Assembly (NCBI GenBank): GCA_947444925.1
Contig: CANFBW010000002.1
Span: 1-64,000 of the forward strand
Length of the DNA: 64,000 nucleotides
Source: Flavobacteriales bacterium
Lineage (GTDB): Bacteria > Bacteroidota > Bacteroidia > Flavobacteriales_C > GCA-002722245
Reading direction: 5' to 3'
Position numbers and translations under genes: made by a program. The notes beneath the pieces were generated by a model. That model did no database searches and had not been told where the DNA came from. It saw only the letters and a list, made by a program, of their open reading frames with translations. Shown piece after piece: positions 54,971 to 62,456 of the stretch (position 1 is the stretch's first letter; the number at the start of each line of letters is the position of its first letter).

Positions 54971-57760
54971 ATGAAGTTGAAGTTATTCGGATTGTTTTTT
55001 GTGCTCAATAGCTGTTTTGCGTTTGCCTTTTCTCCGGCCATATATACTTATACCACTAAAGAATATGACGGTAGGCAAGACAACACCAGTGCGGTATTCG
55101 ATGGAGAAGGCTTGTTGTATGTAGCCAACGCATATGGTCTGCTTGAATACGATGGATACAAATGGCAGAAGATACCATTGCCTAATGGGAAGAGTCCTGT
55201 TTCATTGTGTGTGTATGACAAAAAAGTGTTTGTTGGCGGTAATGATGAGATAGGGTATGTTTCACGCAATGCAGCAGGATTGTCAGTTTACCACTCGCTT
55301 TTACCTTTGTTGGCCGATAGCTTGAAAAAGCAAATAGGATGGATGACTTATTGCGTTGAAGCGGAAGGGAAGGTTTATTTTCTTACCGATCAGCGTATGT
55401 TCGTTTTTGATGGAAAAGGAATTAGTGTTGTACGGCCCAGAAGTGGTGGTAAATTCACGAGCATCGCACGTTCACAGGGTCATGTTTTGCTTTTTGAAAA
55501 GGGAAGAGGCTATGCGCTTTTGGCCAATGGAAAAACGACATGGGTAGAAGGGGTTTTTAAAAATTTGGAAGTGCGCGGAGTGGAAACAATTGGACGCGAA
55601 TTGGTGTTGTATGCCACTGATGGCATTTACAAATACGATGGACTTCGACTTGAGCAACTTGGTAAAACAGCCTTTTTGGCAAAAGAAATCATTACTCGTG
55701 TGATCGCTGACCAAGCGAGAAAAGTGGTTTGTACGGAGCTTGGTGGGGTTTATGTGCTCGATGCGCAATGGGAAGTGCAGCACCACTTTGATCAAAGCAA
55801 CAGTAAACTTACTACCAATTATATTTATGGTGCGGCGGAGAACAAGGAAGGCGACCTTTGCCTTGCCACCGACAATGGCATTTCTTTGGTAAATTTAGGA
55901 GCATCAGTATTGCACATCGATGTGTCGTCGAACCTTTACGGAGCGGGCTTGTCTTCGCTGCTTGTAGGAGACACCATGTATCTCGGTACTTCTCAGGGTT
56001 TGTTTTTTGCTCCATATTGGAGCGGTAAGGGCGAAAAAAAGTTTATTAAGGTGCAAGGTGTTAAGGCATTTGTGTACGACATTCATATGCAGAATGGCGC
56101 ACTGTTTTGCGGCAATCGTTCAGATGTATATCAAATTCGCGGCAATTCGGCGGTGGTCATATCTCCGGAAAGCAATCGCGGAGCCTGGGGACTGCACTCT
56201 GTTTCTGGAAAGAAGAATGTTTTTTTGGTGGGCACTTATTCGGGCATTGATGTTTACAGTGAAAATAATGGAAAATGGTCTTTTTCTCATAAAATAGGCG
56301 GCTATAATTTACCGGCAATGAATTTAGAAATTGATGACGATGGCAATATATGGGTGGCAAGCGGTTTGTCGGGGTTCTATAAACTAGTCGTTGACCGCGA
56401 TTTCAACAAAGTGCTTGCCACTGAAGATTTTTGCGAGAAATTGAAGTTATCGAAGGATTATTTTATTGAACTCATCAAAGTAAACAATTCAATTTTAGTC
56501 TCCTCTCATGGCGGGCTTTACAAAGTGGAAAGCGGGCAGTTGCTAAAAGATGCTTATATGAATGGGTTGGGGTTGCCTTTTGAACGAATTAGAAAAATTA
56601 GCAATGGACTCATTTATACCTTGGACAATAAAACGCCTACGGTATTGAAGTTGGGCTCCAAAGGCTTTGTGATCGATACTGCTCATATTTTGAATCGTTT
56701 GAAGGTAGAGCTTATTGGCAATTTTGAATTGATTGATCAATTTGCCGATCAAAATTATTTAGTGGGCACTTCTGAAGGCTTTATACTTGCTAATAATGCA
56801 GTGCCCAAAAAATATTATGGAAAGGTGTCGTTGCGCAAAATTCAAAATATGTACAATGACAGTTTACTGGCAATGGCCGGGGATAAAGGCGCAGTAATTG
56901 CTTTGCACGACAACAATTTGCGTTTCACTTTCGCCTATTCACCCTTGGAGCGTTTTTATGATGTTGATTGGTACGCTATGCTTGAAGAAGAAGGAAAGGG
57001 CGTATGGATCAAAGTGGAAAATGCACATGTAAAGGAGTTTTCAAATTTGCAGGAGGGGGACTATATTTTTCGCATGAAGGCCGTATGTCGCTATACTACG
57101 CTTGATGAGAGCGCATTTTCATTCACTATTTTGCCTCCATGGTACCGAACTTCTTTGGCGAAAGTGATATATCTTTTGCTTTTATTGAGCGCTGCCTATC
57201 TCGCTTACCGCATGTCTCAGCGACGACTGGAGAAGGTAACAGATAAAATGACAGAGGAAAAGGAACAAGAATTACTGTTGCAAGGCAATGAGTTCAAGGC
57301 TGAATTGCTTAAAAAGGAATTACAAGAGAAAGAAAGCGAAATGTCTTTTATGGCGTTAAATTACAGTCAGAAACGTGAATTGATGGAGAGTGTTAGCGAT
57401 AAGCTGGGTGATTTGCTTGGGAAACTTGAGGATCCGCGTGCGCTTCGTGTTGAGATTAAGGGTTTGATTAATTCGCTCAACAATTCTGACGGAGATGAAG
57501 AAGTGAAATGGCAGGAATTTCAAATTCATTTTAACAAAGAGCACAATGACTTTTTGGAAAAAATAAAGGCGATGGATCCGAAAATCAAAGAATCAGTGCT
57601 ATTGATGTGCACATATATCAGAATGGGCAAGAGCAATAAAGACATTTGCAATTTGCTCAATATCTCTATCAATGCGCTCGACAAGCGCAAATCTCGTTTG
57701 CGGGAAAAATTCCTGATCGCCGAAGAAATAACGGTAAACGAATATCTTCGGCAGTTATAG
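54971..57760 (+). CDS. Membrane-spanning propeller/Y_Y_Y sensor with C-terminal HTH (copy 2)
   Basis: A 929-residue tandem paralogue of the preceding regulator, similar along its whole length. It has a signal peptide, propeller repeats (LLYVANAYGLLEYDGYKW, VFVGGNDEIGYV, YLGTSQGLFFAPYW), a Y_Y_Y domain with FAYSPLERFYDVDWYAM, the membrane span VIYLLLLLSAAYLAYRM, a coiled coil (ELLKKELQEKESEM) and an HTH (SNKDICNLLNISINALDKRKS). The recognition-helix region is almost identical in both copies, so they may bind similar DNA. The sensory halves differ more. It is transcribed from its own promoter. Confidence 0.83.
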   Translation: MKLKLFGLFFVLNSCFAFAFSPAIYTYTTKEYDGRQDNTSAVFDGEGLLYVANAYGLLEYDGYKWQKIPLPNGKSPVSLCVYDKKVFVGGNDEIGYVSRNAAGLSVYHSLLPLLADSLKKQIGWMTYCVEAEGKVYFLTDQRMFVFDGKGISVVRPRSGGKFTSIARSQGHVLLFEKGRGYALLANGKTTWVEGVFKNLEVRGVETIGRELVLYATDGIYKYDGLRLEQLGKTAFLAKEIITRVIADQARKVVCTELGGVYVLDAQWEVQHHFDQSNSKLTTNYIYGAAENKEGDLCLATDNGISLVNLGASVLHIDVSSNLYGAGLSSLLVGDTMYLGTSQGLFFAPYWSGKGEKKFIKVQGVKAFVYDIHMQNGALFCGNRSDVYQIRGNSAVVISPESNRGAWGLHSVSGKKNVFLVGTYSGIDVYSENNGKWSFSHKIGGYNLPAMNLEIDDDGNIWVASGLSGFYKLVVDRDFNKVLATEDFCEKLKLSKDYFIELIKVNNSILVSSHGGLYKVESGQLLKDAYMNGLGLPFERIRKISNGLIYTLDNKTPTVLKLGSKGFVIDTAHILNRLKVELIGNFELIDQFADQNYLVGTSEGFILANNAVPKKYYGKVSLRKIQNMYNDSLLAMAGDKGAVIALHDNNLRFTFAYSPLERFYDVDWYAMLEEEGKGVWIKVENAHVKEFSNLQEGDYIFRMKAVCRYTTLDESAFSFTILPPWYRTSLAKVIYLLLLLSAAYLAYRMSQRRLEKVTDKMTEEKEQELLLQGNEFKAELLKKELQEKESEMSFMALNYSQKRELMESVSDKLGDLLGKLEDPRALRVEIKGLINSLNNSDGDEEVKWQEFQIHFNKEHNDFLEKIKAMDPKIKESVLLMCTYIRMGKSNKDICNLLNISINALDKRKSRLREKFLIAEEITVNEYLRQL

Positions 57761-58060
57761 ACATACTGTTCAATTGCTGTTCTTTCTATGGTGTTTGAGT
57801 GCTAATGATTATTGTGCCGCTATTGTTGATGGTTCTCGGTACATGTTTTAGTGGATGCGCAAAGTAATTTTGTGGCAAATGAATGATAGTAATTCAATGG
57901 TTGAATTTCATTTGCTGGCTCCCTTATTTATTTTGCAAACAATTGAAAGTAAAAGACTTGAGTTTTTGCTACGTGTAAAGTCAGTGTCGCGCTTTTGACG
58001 TGACATCTTGTTGTTAAAAATTCTCAAATCCTTTGTTTACAACAACTTTATTTTGAGAAA
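57761..58060. other. AT-rich intergenic stretch with the first upstream box
   Basis: About 300 bases after the second propeller regulator and before the first RNA promoter. It has no gene I would support. It contains TTCAA-TGG-TTGAA and, at 57971-57986, the ACGTG...GTCAGTG box that recurs before the other two RNA units. Confidence 0.6.
57971..57986 (+). promoter_or_regulatory. Upstream box of RNA unit 1
   Basis: ACGTGTAAAGTCAGTG. The same ACGT-spacer-GTCAGTG pattern occurs at 58406-58421 and 58853-58868 upstream of the two other copies, so it may be a regulator binding site. In this unit it lies 115 bp before the -7 box, against 80-81 bp in the others. Confidence 0.5.
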
Positions 58061-58063
58061 CAC

Positions 58064-58093
58064 TTGACATCGCCTCAATAATTGCTATATTTG
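58064..58093 (+). promoter_or_regulatory. Promoter of RNA unit 1
   Basis: TTG (in TTGACA) is followed after 19 nt by TATATTTG at 58086-58093. This is the best full match to the Bacteroidota -33/-7 consensus in the window. The predicted RNA starts about 5 nt downstream. Confidence 0.7.
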
Positions 58094-58097
58094 TGTA

Positions 58098-58293
58098 CGC
58101 TTGCTTTGTTGATAGAAATAGTAGTAGTGTAAAATTGCGTAGTTCTTTACAAGTTAGTTAGTAGTATCAAAGTTAAGTTATACCCCCTATAATAGCTTTG
58201 AAATTTTAGTCTACAACAAAGCAAGCTTTCTTGTAAAATCACTGATAACATTGAGTATATAGAAGCCTCCCTCAAAAAAGGGAGGTTTTTTTT
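58098..58293 (+). ncRNA. Structured small RNA, tandem copy 1
   Basis: A predicted RNA of about 195 nt. The closing helix pairs GCTTGCTTTGTTG (58099-58111) with CAACAAAGCAAGC (58214-58226), and continues past a one-base bulge as TAGA/TCTA. Inside are AGTAGTAGT; hairpin GTAAA-(ATTGCGTAGTTC)-TTTAC (58129-58150); a GTTAGTTAGTAGTA strand; and hairpin TCAAAG...CTTTGA (58167-58201) with GTTAT/ATAAT and a C-rich ACCCCC loop. It ends in a CCTCCCT/AGGGAGG terminator with eight T. The ends are inferred from promoter and terminator. No protein-coding potential is seen. Confidence 0.82.
58266..58293 (+). terminator. Intrinsic terminator of RNA unit 1
   Basis: CCTCCCT and AGGGAGG form a 7-bp stem with a C/A-rich loop, followed by TTTTTTTT. 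Confidence 0.85.
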
Positions 58294-58485
58294 GTAACAA
58301 AAAACTCCCTTTTTCAACTACTATTTTAATTGCATTCCCTCTTGGGTATCGCAACTACTTCGAATTTGAATAAACGTCTTGATGTCAATTACTTAACTTT
58401 TTATTACGTGCAGTGTCAGTGCTATAAAATTAGCCTGGAGGTGTTTTGTACGGCGCCAGAAATAGCGAATAGTTCTTTGCTGCTG
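58294..58485. other. Spacer between RNA units 1 and 2
   Basis: There is no gene in this spacer. It carries the upstream box ACGTGCAGTGTCAGTG at 58406-58421. At 58438-58455 it has GAGGTGTTTTGTAC-GGCG, shared with the spacer before copy 3 (AGAGGTGTTTTGTACAGGCG) but not clearly with copy 1. Confidence 0.55.
58406..58421 (+). promoter_or_regulatory. Upstream box of RNA unit 2
   Basis: ACGTGCAGTGTCAGTG, 80 bp before the -7 box of copy 2. It matches the boxes before copies 1 and 3. Confidence 0.5.
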
Positions 58486-58493
58486 TACATTTG
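58486..58493 (+). promoter_or_regulatory. -7 element of RNA unit 2
   Basis: TACATTTG fits TAnnTTTG and has the same distance to the RNA stem as in copies 1 and 3. No good -33 TTG is visible, so the upstream boxes may compensate. Confidence 0.6.
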
Positions 58494-58497
58494 ACTA

Positions 58498-58699
58498 TGC
58501 TTGCTTCGTTGCTAGAAATAGTAGTAGTAGTAAAAATTGCGTAGTTCTTTTACAAAAGTTAGTTAGTAGTAATCAAAGCCAATACTATACCCCCCTTTAG
58601 TGACTTTGAAACAAAAATCAATTCTACAACGACGCAAGCATTTTATTTGTACACAAGAGTAGCAGTTTATATGAAAGCCATCCGTTAGGGTGGCTTTTT
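58498..58699 (+). ncRNA. Structured small RNA, tandem copy 2
   Basis: A predicted RNA of about 200 nt. The closing helix pairs GCTTGCTTCGTTG (58499-58511) with CAACGACGCAAGC (58627-58639) with one mismatch, plus TAGA/TCTA. Its core is nearly identical to copy 3: AGTAGTAGTAG, hairpin GTAAAA-(ATTGCGTAGTTC)-TTTTAC (58530-58553), GTTAGTTAGTAGTAA, and TCAAAG...CTTTGA enclosing TACTA/TAGTG with a C-rich loop. The terminator stem is AAAGCCATCC/GGGTGGCTTT. Confidence 0.82.
58674..58699 (+). terminator. Intrinsic terminator of RNA unit 2
   Basis: AAAGCCATCC-GTTA-GGGTGGCTTT gives a 10-bp stem with one G-T pair, followed by a short T-run. Confidence 0.85.
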
Positions 58700-58933
58700 C
58701 ATTTTCCTCCCTTTTGCGAAAGCGGAATTGTGAGCGTGTTCATTGCCATACGAAAGTGCCGGCGAAACAGCTTTGAGAAACCACCGATCGAGTAGTTTTT
58801 ACACTTTACATTTTGTTAAATTATTGAATATCAAATATTTAATAATTTGTATACGTATAGAGTCAGTGATTTATAGCTGGTAGTAGAGGTGTTTTGTACA
58901 GGCGTAAAACTGGCAATGGGCACTTCCTCATTG
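58700..58933. other. Spacer between RNA units 2 and 3
   Basis: There is no gene in this spacer. It carries the upstream box (58853-58868) and the shared GAGGTGTTTTGTACAGGCG segment before the -7 box. The remainder is AT-rich without recognisable features. Confidence 0.55.
58853..58868 (+). promoter_or_regulatory. Upstream box of RNA unit 3
   Basis: ACGTATAGAGTCAGTG, 81 bp before the -7 box of copy 3. It matches the boxes before copies 1 and 2 at ACGT and GTCAGTG. Confidence 0.5.
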
Positions 58934-58941
58934 TATATTTG
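58934..58941 (+). promoter_or_regulatory. -7 element of RNA unit 3
   Basis: TATATTTG, an exact TAnnTTTG match, placed as in copies 1 and 2. No clear -33 TTG. Confidence 0.6.
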
Positions 58942-58945
58942 AATA

Positions 58946-59152
58946 TGCTAGCTCGGTTGTTAGAAAAGTAGTAGTAGTAAAAATTGCGTAGTTCTTTTAC
59001 AAAAGTTAGTTAGTAGTAATCAAGGTCAATACTATACCCCCCTTTAGTGACTTTGAATCAAAAATCAAATCTACAGCCGAGCTAGCTTTTTCATTTGTAA
59101 GTAATTTAACATCATAAAAAAAGCCCTTTCGTTTTGACGAAAGGGCTTTTTC
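58946..59152 (+). ncRNA. Structured small RNA, tandem copy 3
   Basis: A predicted RNA of about 205 nt. The closing helix pairs GCTAGCTCGGTTG (58947-58959) with CAGCCGAGCTAGC (59074-59086), all 13 pairs kept with one G-U, plus TAGA/TCTA. Compared with copy 1 at least three pairs differ on both strands, so the helix is conserved while its sequence is not. The core is the same as in copy 2, except TCAAGG/CTTTGA, which stays paired by a G-U. The terminator is shared with the convergent gene at 59167. Confidence 0.82.
59120..59152. terminator. Bidirectional terminator between RNA unit 3 and the 59167 gene
   Basis: AAAGCCCTTTCG and CGAAAGGGCTTT form a 12-bp stem with a 6-nt loop. It is flanked by A-rich and T-rich sequence, so it works on both strands. 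Confidence 0.85.
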
Positions 59153-59166
59153 TTTGTGTAGTTTTT

Positions 59167-59484
59167 TTATTTCGCAGTCAACAAAACCCTAATGTCAACC
59201 ATTTCTTCTCTGTTGTATTTGTTGTCAGAACCTTTCAGTAATTCAACGAAGTAATGAAATTTGTTTTCACCTTCTTCTGGGCCTTCAAATTCAAGATCAA
59301 AAGCGCCATTTTGCTCAATGTATTCTCTTGACAAGCGCAATAATTTTGTTGCCAAAGGATCTTCTTCCGCAAGCGCATAATTTCTGATTTCAGTCAATTT
59401 TGCTGCAACTGCAGCAACATCGAAATTCTTGTCGGTGCTTTTGATCAAGTCGTCAAGAAGTTTGTTTGCTTTAGGATCTTTCAT
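59167..59484 (-). CDS. Small cytosolic protein of unknown function
   Basis: A 105-residue, acidic, soluble protein without signal peptide. It is predicted mainly helical (LLDDLIKSTDKNFDVAAVAAKLTEIRNYAL). The C-terminal part (ENKFHYFVELLKGSDNKYN) has no recognised motif. It is a single-gene unit convergent with the small RNA array. Confidence 0.65.
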   Translation of the reverse strand: MKDPKANKLLDDLIKSTDKNFDVAAVAAKLTEIRNYALAEEDPLATKLLRLSREYIEQNGAFDLEFEGPEEGENKFHYFVELLKGSDNKYNREEMVDIRVLLTAK

Positions 59485-59593
59485 TGGTCTAAATTTTTTT
59501 CTTCATTTTTTGTAATGCGACAAAGGTAAGTTATTGAACTTGATTACTCAAAAAGTTATTAAAATTTATAACGACGTAAGCGCTCCGCTGCTA

Positions 59594-62221
59594 TCAGCGC
59601 AATAAAAGGACGTGTCCAATTTGTTCTTTTTTTGATTTTTTCCCGTTTTCAAGGTCCACACTGTACAGTACTTTGTAAACATAAACGTCTTCCTGCGCAG
59701 CTTGTCCATTGTAGCTTCCATCCCATCCTATAGTTTGATTATTGCTTTTAAAGATGATTTCACCCCAACGATTGAAAACCAGTAATTCATAGTCTTCGAT
59801 GTTGCGCGCGTAAGGGTAAAAAATATCGTTGTGGCTATCGTTGTTGGGTGTAAAGCAGTTGGGTACAAAAAAGGAGTTTTCGCAATAGTTGAATATGGTG
59901 ATGCTGTCGCTGCTACTGCAGTTTTTTTGGCTGATGAGTAGGGTGTATGTTCCTGGATTTTGCGCCAAAATGTTGGTGCTGGTGTCGCCCGTGCTCCACC
60001 GAAGTTTCAGCTGCGGGTCGCTAATTCCTGAGCGCAATTGCAAAGCGTTGTGTTCATTAAAGCAGAAATTGGAAGGTAGGTTTTGTGCTTGTAAAACCTG
60101 TTGCGGAAGTGAGATCTCGCTTGCAACTATGGTGTCGCTTGAAGCGCATGATCCATTGCTAACCTTGACGATGTATGTGCCTCCTGCGGAGACTGTGATT
60201 TTGTTTGTTTTGCTATTGTTGTTCCAAAGAAAACTGTAGCCAGGACTCGTATTTCCTGCGTCCAATATTTGTTTATTGCCACTGCAAAGGATAAAGGTGT
60301 CAATACCTCCCAATAGACTTAGCGATGGTTTTTTTTTGAAAGTAGCGAGCAGTGAATCGCTTGAGCTACAATTATCGGTGCTCGTGGCTGTGAGGGTGTA
60401 TAGGTCACTGCTGTTGATGAGCAATGAGGACGTGTTGCCTTGCAATGCCGCACCGGAGCTCTTTTTTGTCCACGCGTAATTTAGATCAATGGAGGTAATG
60501 CCAGCTGAAATTAACGTGCTCGTTCCTTCGCAAGGTGCAATACTATTAAGCAAATCGACTTGCGGTTTAGGGTGCACGATTACATTTATGACGACACTAT
60601 CTTTACATGTCGTTTGTGTGTTTGACACTATTACTTTGTAAGCATCGCTCGTAGTTGGGTTAAATGTTGGGGCAGTATTGGTGATGGGTGACCATTGGTA
60701 ATTGTAGTCGGCGCCAAAATCGTAACCAATTTTTTTATTTTCCCCAGTGCACATACTCATTGAATTTGGAATCAGCGCCACATTGGGTAGTGTTTGCGTT
60801 TTCACATCAATAGTTGCGCTGGCACTGCAGCCTTTGCTGTCGGTAAAAATTGCGTTATAGCTTCCGGCAATGGTTGTGGTGATGGATGAACTAAGCGCTG
60901 TTTTTGGCCCTGTCCATTGGTAGCTGAAGGGATTCGTTCCACCACTTAAAGTCGGACTCAAAACCACGCTTGCACCACTGCAAATGCTTGCCGTTGCAGC
61001 GCTGAAAGCCAAGTTAATGGCTGGGTCAATGGCGATGTTGATACTTCCTGATCCGCTACAGTTACTGCTATTCGTGACATTTACGGTGTAGGTGCCAGCG
61101 GTGCTAACTGTTTTTGTTGCTGTATTTTCTCCAGTTGACCAAAGGTAAGTGCTTAAGCCTGCACCGGCGTTTAGGGTGATATTTTGCCCGAAGCATAAGA
61201 TGGTGTCTTTACCGAGATCAACGTTGAGTTTATTGGAAAACGTGACATTAATGCTGTCGCTGTTTTTGCATCCTTTGTTGCTGGTTACTTCTACTGCGTA
61301 ATTGCCTGATGTGCTTACCGAGATGGAAGACGCGGTGCTACCTTTTGTGTTATTCGACCAAGAATAGTAAGAAAAAGAAGGTCCTGCATCAAGTGTTGCC
61401 GCTGTTGCTGCGCAAATGTTTTTGTCGGTTCCAAGATCAAAAATTGGTTTAGCGTTAAGCGCAACCTTAACGGTATCGAGCACTTTGACAGTGTCTTTCC
61501 GAGTGAAACTCACATCGTCGAGCATGAAATCATTGCCGTCTAAAGAATTGTTTTTGTTGATGATGCAAATTTCAACTGAAGTGCTGACGCCGGAGTTCCA
61601 ATTTTGTTTGAAATTATTCCAAGAACAAACTGTTGGGGTCGCTTTAAAGGAAGTGCCTGGCGCAACACCATTAAAGGTGAATTGCATAATTGCAGGGTAG
61701 GTGCTTGTAGCCGAACTCAACCAAACACCCATGGTATAATTGGTGTTTGGATACACACTAACGTTTTGACACCACAATTTTTGATTCAAGGTGCTGGTTC
61801 CATTGGCAACCATCATGTTTCCAGTTCCACTGTGGTCGGGACAACTTGTGAAATCTCTGTGTGCTTTTGCGGCATTGTCTGTGACTTGGTAGTCGCCAGC
61901 TGTATAGATGTTTACTGTATTGTAATTGTATGCAGAAGTGAAGCTGCTATTGCCTCCTTGAAAATTTCCATTGACAACGAGGTTTGTGAGTGGGTCGTAA
62001 TCGTATCCAGTAACAGAATAAGTTCCGTTTTTTTTAACCTTTAGTGTTGTGCCTGTGCTGCCGTCGTTCCATAAATACTTGACATAGGGGCCACTTACTG
62101 AAAAGACAATGCTGTCGCCATCACAAATTGAAGTATCCTTCCCCAAATTTATTTGAGCGGAAACAATGTGACCAAAAAGGCAGGCAAAAATAAAGAGAAT
62201 AGAGCCTTGTTTCTTTTTCAT
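59594..62221 (-). CDS. Secreted Ig/PKD-repeat protein with CHU_C (T9SS type B) C-terminus
   Basis: An 875-residue protein with signal peptide (HIVSAQ). It carries repeated Ig-like or PKD-like modules of the form D(L)G-x-D-x-x-[IL]C...W-S-T-G-E-x-(T)-x-T-[VI] (for example LGKDTILCFGQNITLNAG). It ends with the gliding-motility C-terminal domain: FVPNCFTPNNDSHNDIFYP, LVFNRWGEIIF, GWDGSYNGQAAQEDVYVYKV. T9SS type B substrates of this kind are secreted and retained or released with the help of PorP/SprF partners; a porP homologue is at 12.3 kb. The repeats near residues 100-250 look like a carbohydrate-binding or adhesive module (TNLVVNGNF). The ligand is unknown. Confidence 0.85.
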   Translation of the reverse strand: MKKKQGSILFIFACLFGHIVSAQINLGKDTSICDGDSIVFSVSGPYVKYLWNDGSTGTTLKVKKNGTYSVTGYDYDPLTNLVVNGNFQGGNSSFTSAYNYNTVNIYTAGDYQVTDNAAKAHRDFTSCPDHSGTGNMMVANGTSTLNQKLWCQNVSVYPNTNYTMGVWLSSATSTYPAIMQFTFNGVAPGTSFKATPTVCSWNNFKQNWNSGVSTSVEICIINKNNSLDGNDFMLDDVSFTRKDTVKVLDTVKVALNAKPIFDLGTDKNICAATAATLDAGPSFSYYSWSNNTKGSTASSISVSTSGNYAVEVTSNKGCKNSDSINVTFSNKLNVDLGKDTILCFGQNITLNAGAGLSTYLWSTGENTATKTVSTAGTYTVNVTNSSNCSGSGSINIAIDPAINLAFSAATASICSGASVVLSPTLSGGTNPFSYQWTGPKTALSSSITTTIAGSYNAIFTDSKGCSASATIDVKTQTLPNVALIPNSMSMCTGENKKIGYDFGADYNYQWSPITNTAPTFNPTTSDAYKVIVSNTQTTCKDSVVINVIVHPKPQVDLLNSIAPCEGTSTLISAGITSIDLNYAWTKKSSGAALQGNTSSLLINSSDLYTLTATSTDNCSSSDSLLATFKKKPSLSLLGGIDTFILCSGNKQILDAGNTSPGYSFLWNNNSKTNKITVSAGGTYIVKVSNGSCASSDTIVASEISLPQQVLQAQNLPSNFCFNEHNALQLRSGISDPQLKLRWSTGDTSTNILAQNPGTYTLLISQKNCSSSDSITIFNYCENSFFVPNCFTPNNDSHNDIFYPYARNIEDYELLVFNRWGEIIFKSNNQTIGWDGSYNGQAAQEDVYVYKVLYSVDLENGKKSKKEQIGHVLLLR

Positions 62222-62368
62222 GTATATAGCGCCAAAGTTTCAATGAGCAAACCTTGGGGCATTTAAGATAGACATCTGTGCAGTATTCAAAAAATTTATT
62301 TTGCTGAATTGCGGCAATAGACTACCTCTTTTTGTTTTTAAATATATGATGTTGAGTCGGTTGAGAAA

Positions 62369-62400
62369 ATGTAAAGTCATAATTGGAATATGTAAAGCAT
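62369..62400 (+). repeat. Direct repeat upstream of the GH9 gene
   Basis: ATGTAAAG-(T)-CAT occurs at 62369-62380 and again at 62390-62400, 21 bp apart, about two helical turns. It lies in the divergent gap between the Ig-repeat gene and the GH9 gene and could bind a regulator. This is inference from spacing only. Confidence 0.35.
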
Positions 62401-62456
62401 TTTTTGGAGTATGGGGTCTATCTTGCCGTCAGCTAAAAACCAAACTTAATTCAGCT

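Noticed and set aside
57879-57998. Open frame of 39 codons before the first RNA promoter
   Set aside because: No plausible start region or composition, and it runs over the conserved ACGTG/GTCAGTG box. Chance ORF is more likely.
58098-59152. The three repeated units might look like a CRISPR or other short repeat array
   Set aside because: Units are about 440 bp with structured cores and their own terminators. There are no short identical repeats with unique spacers of constant length, and no cas genes nearby.
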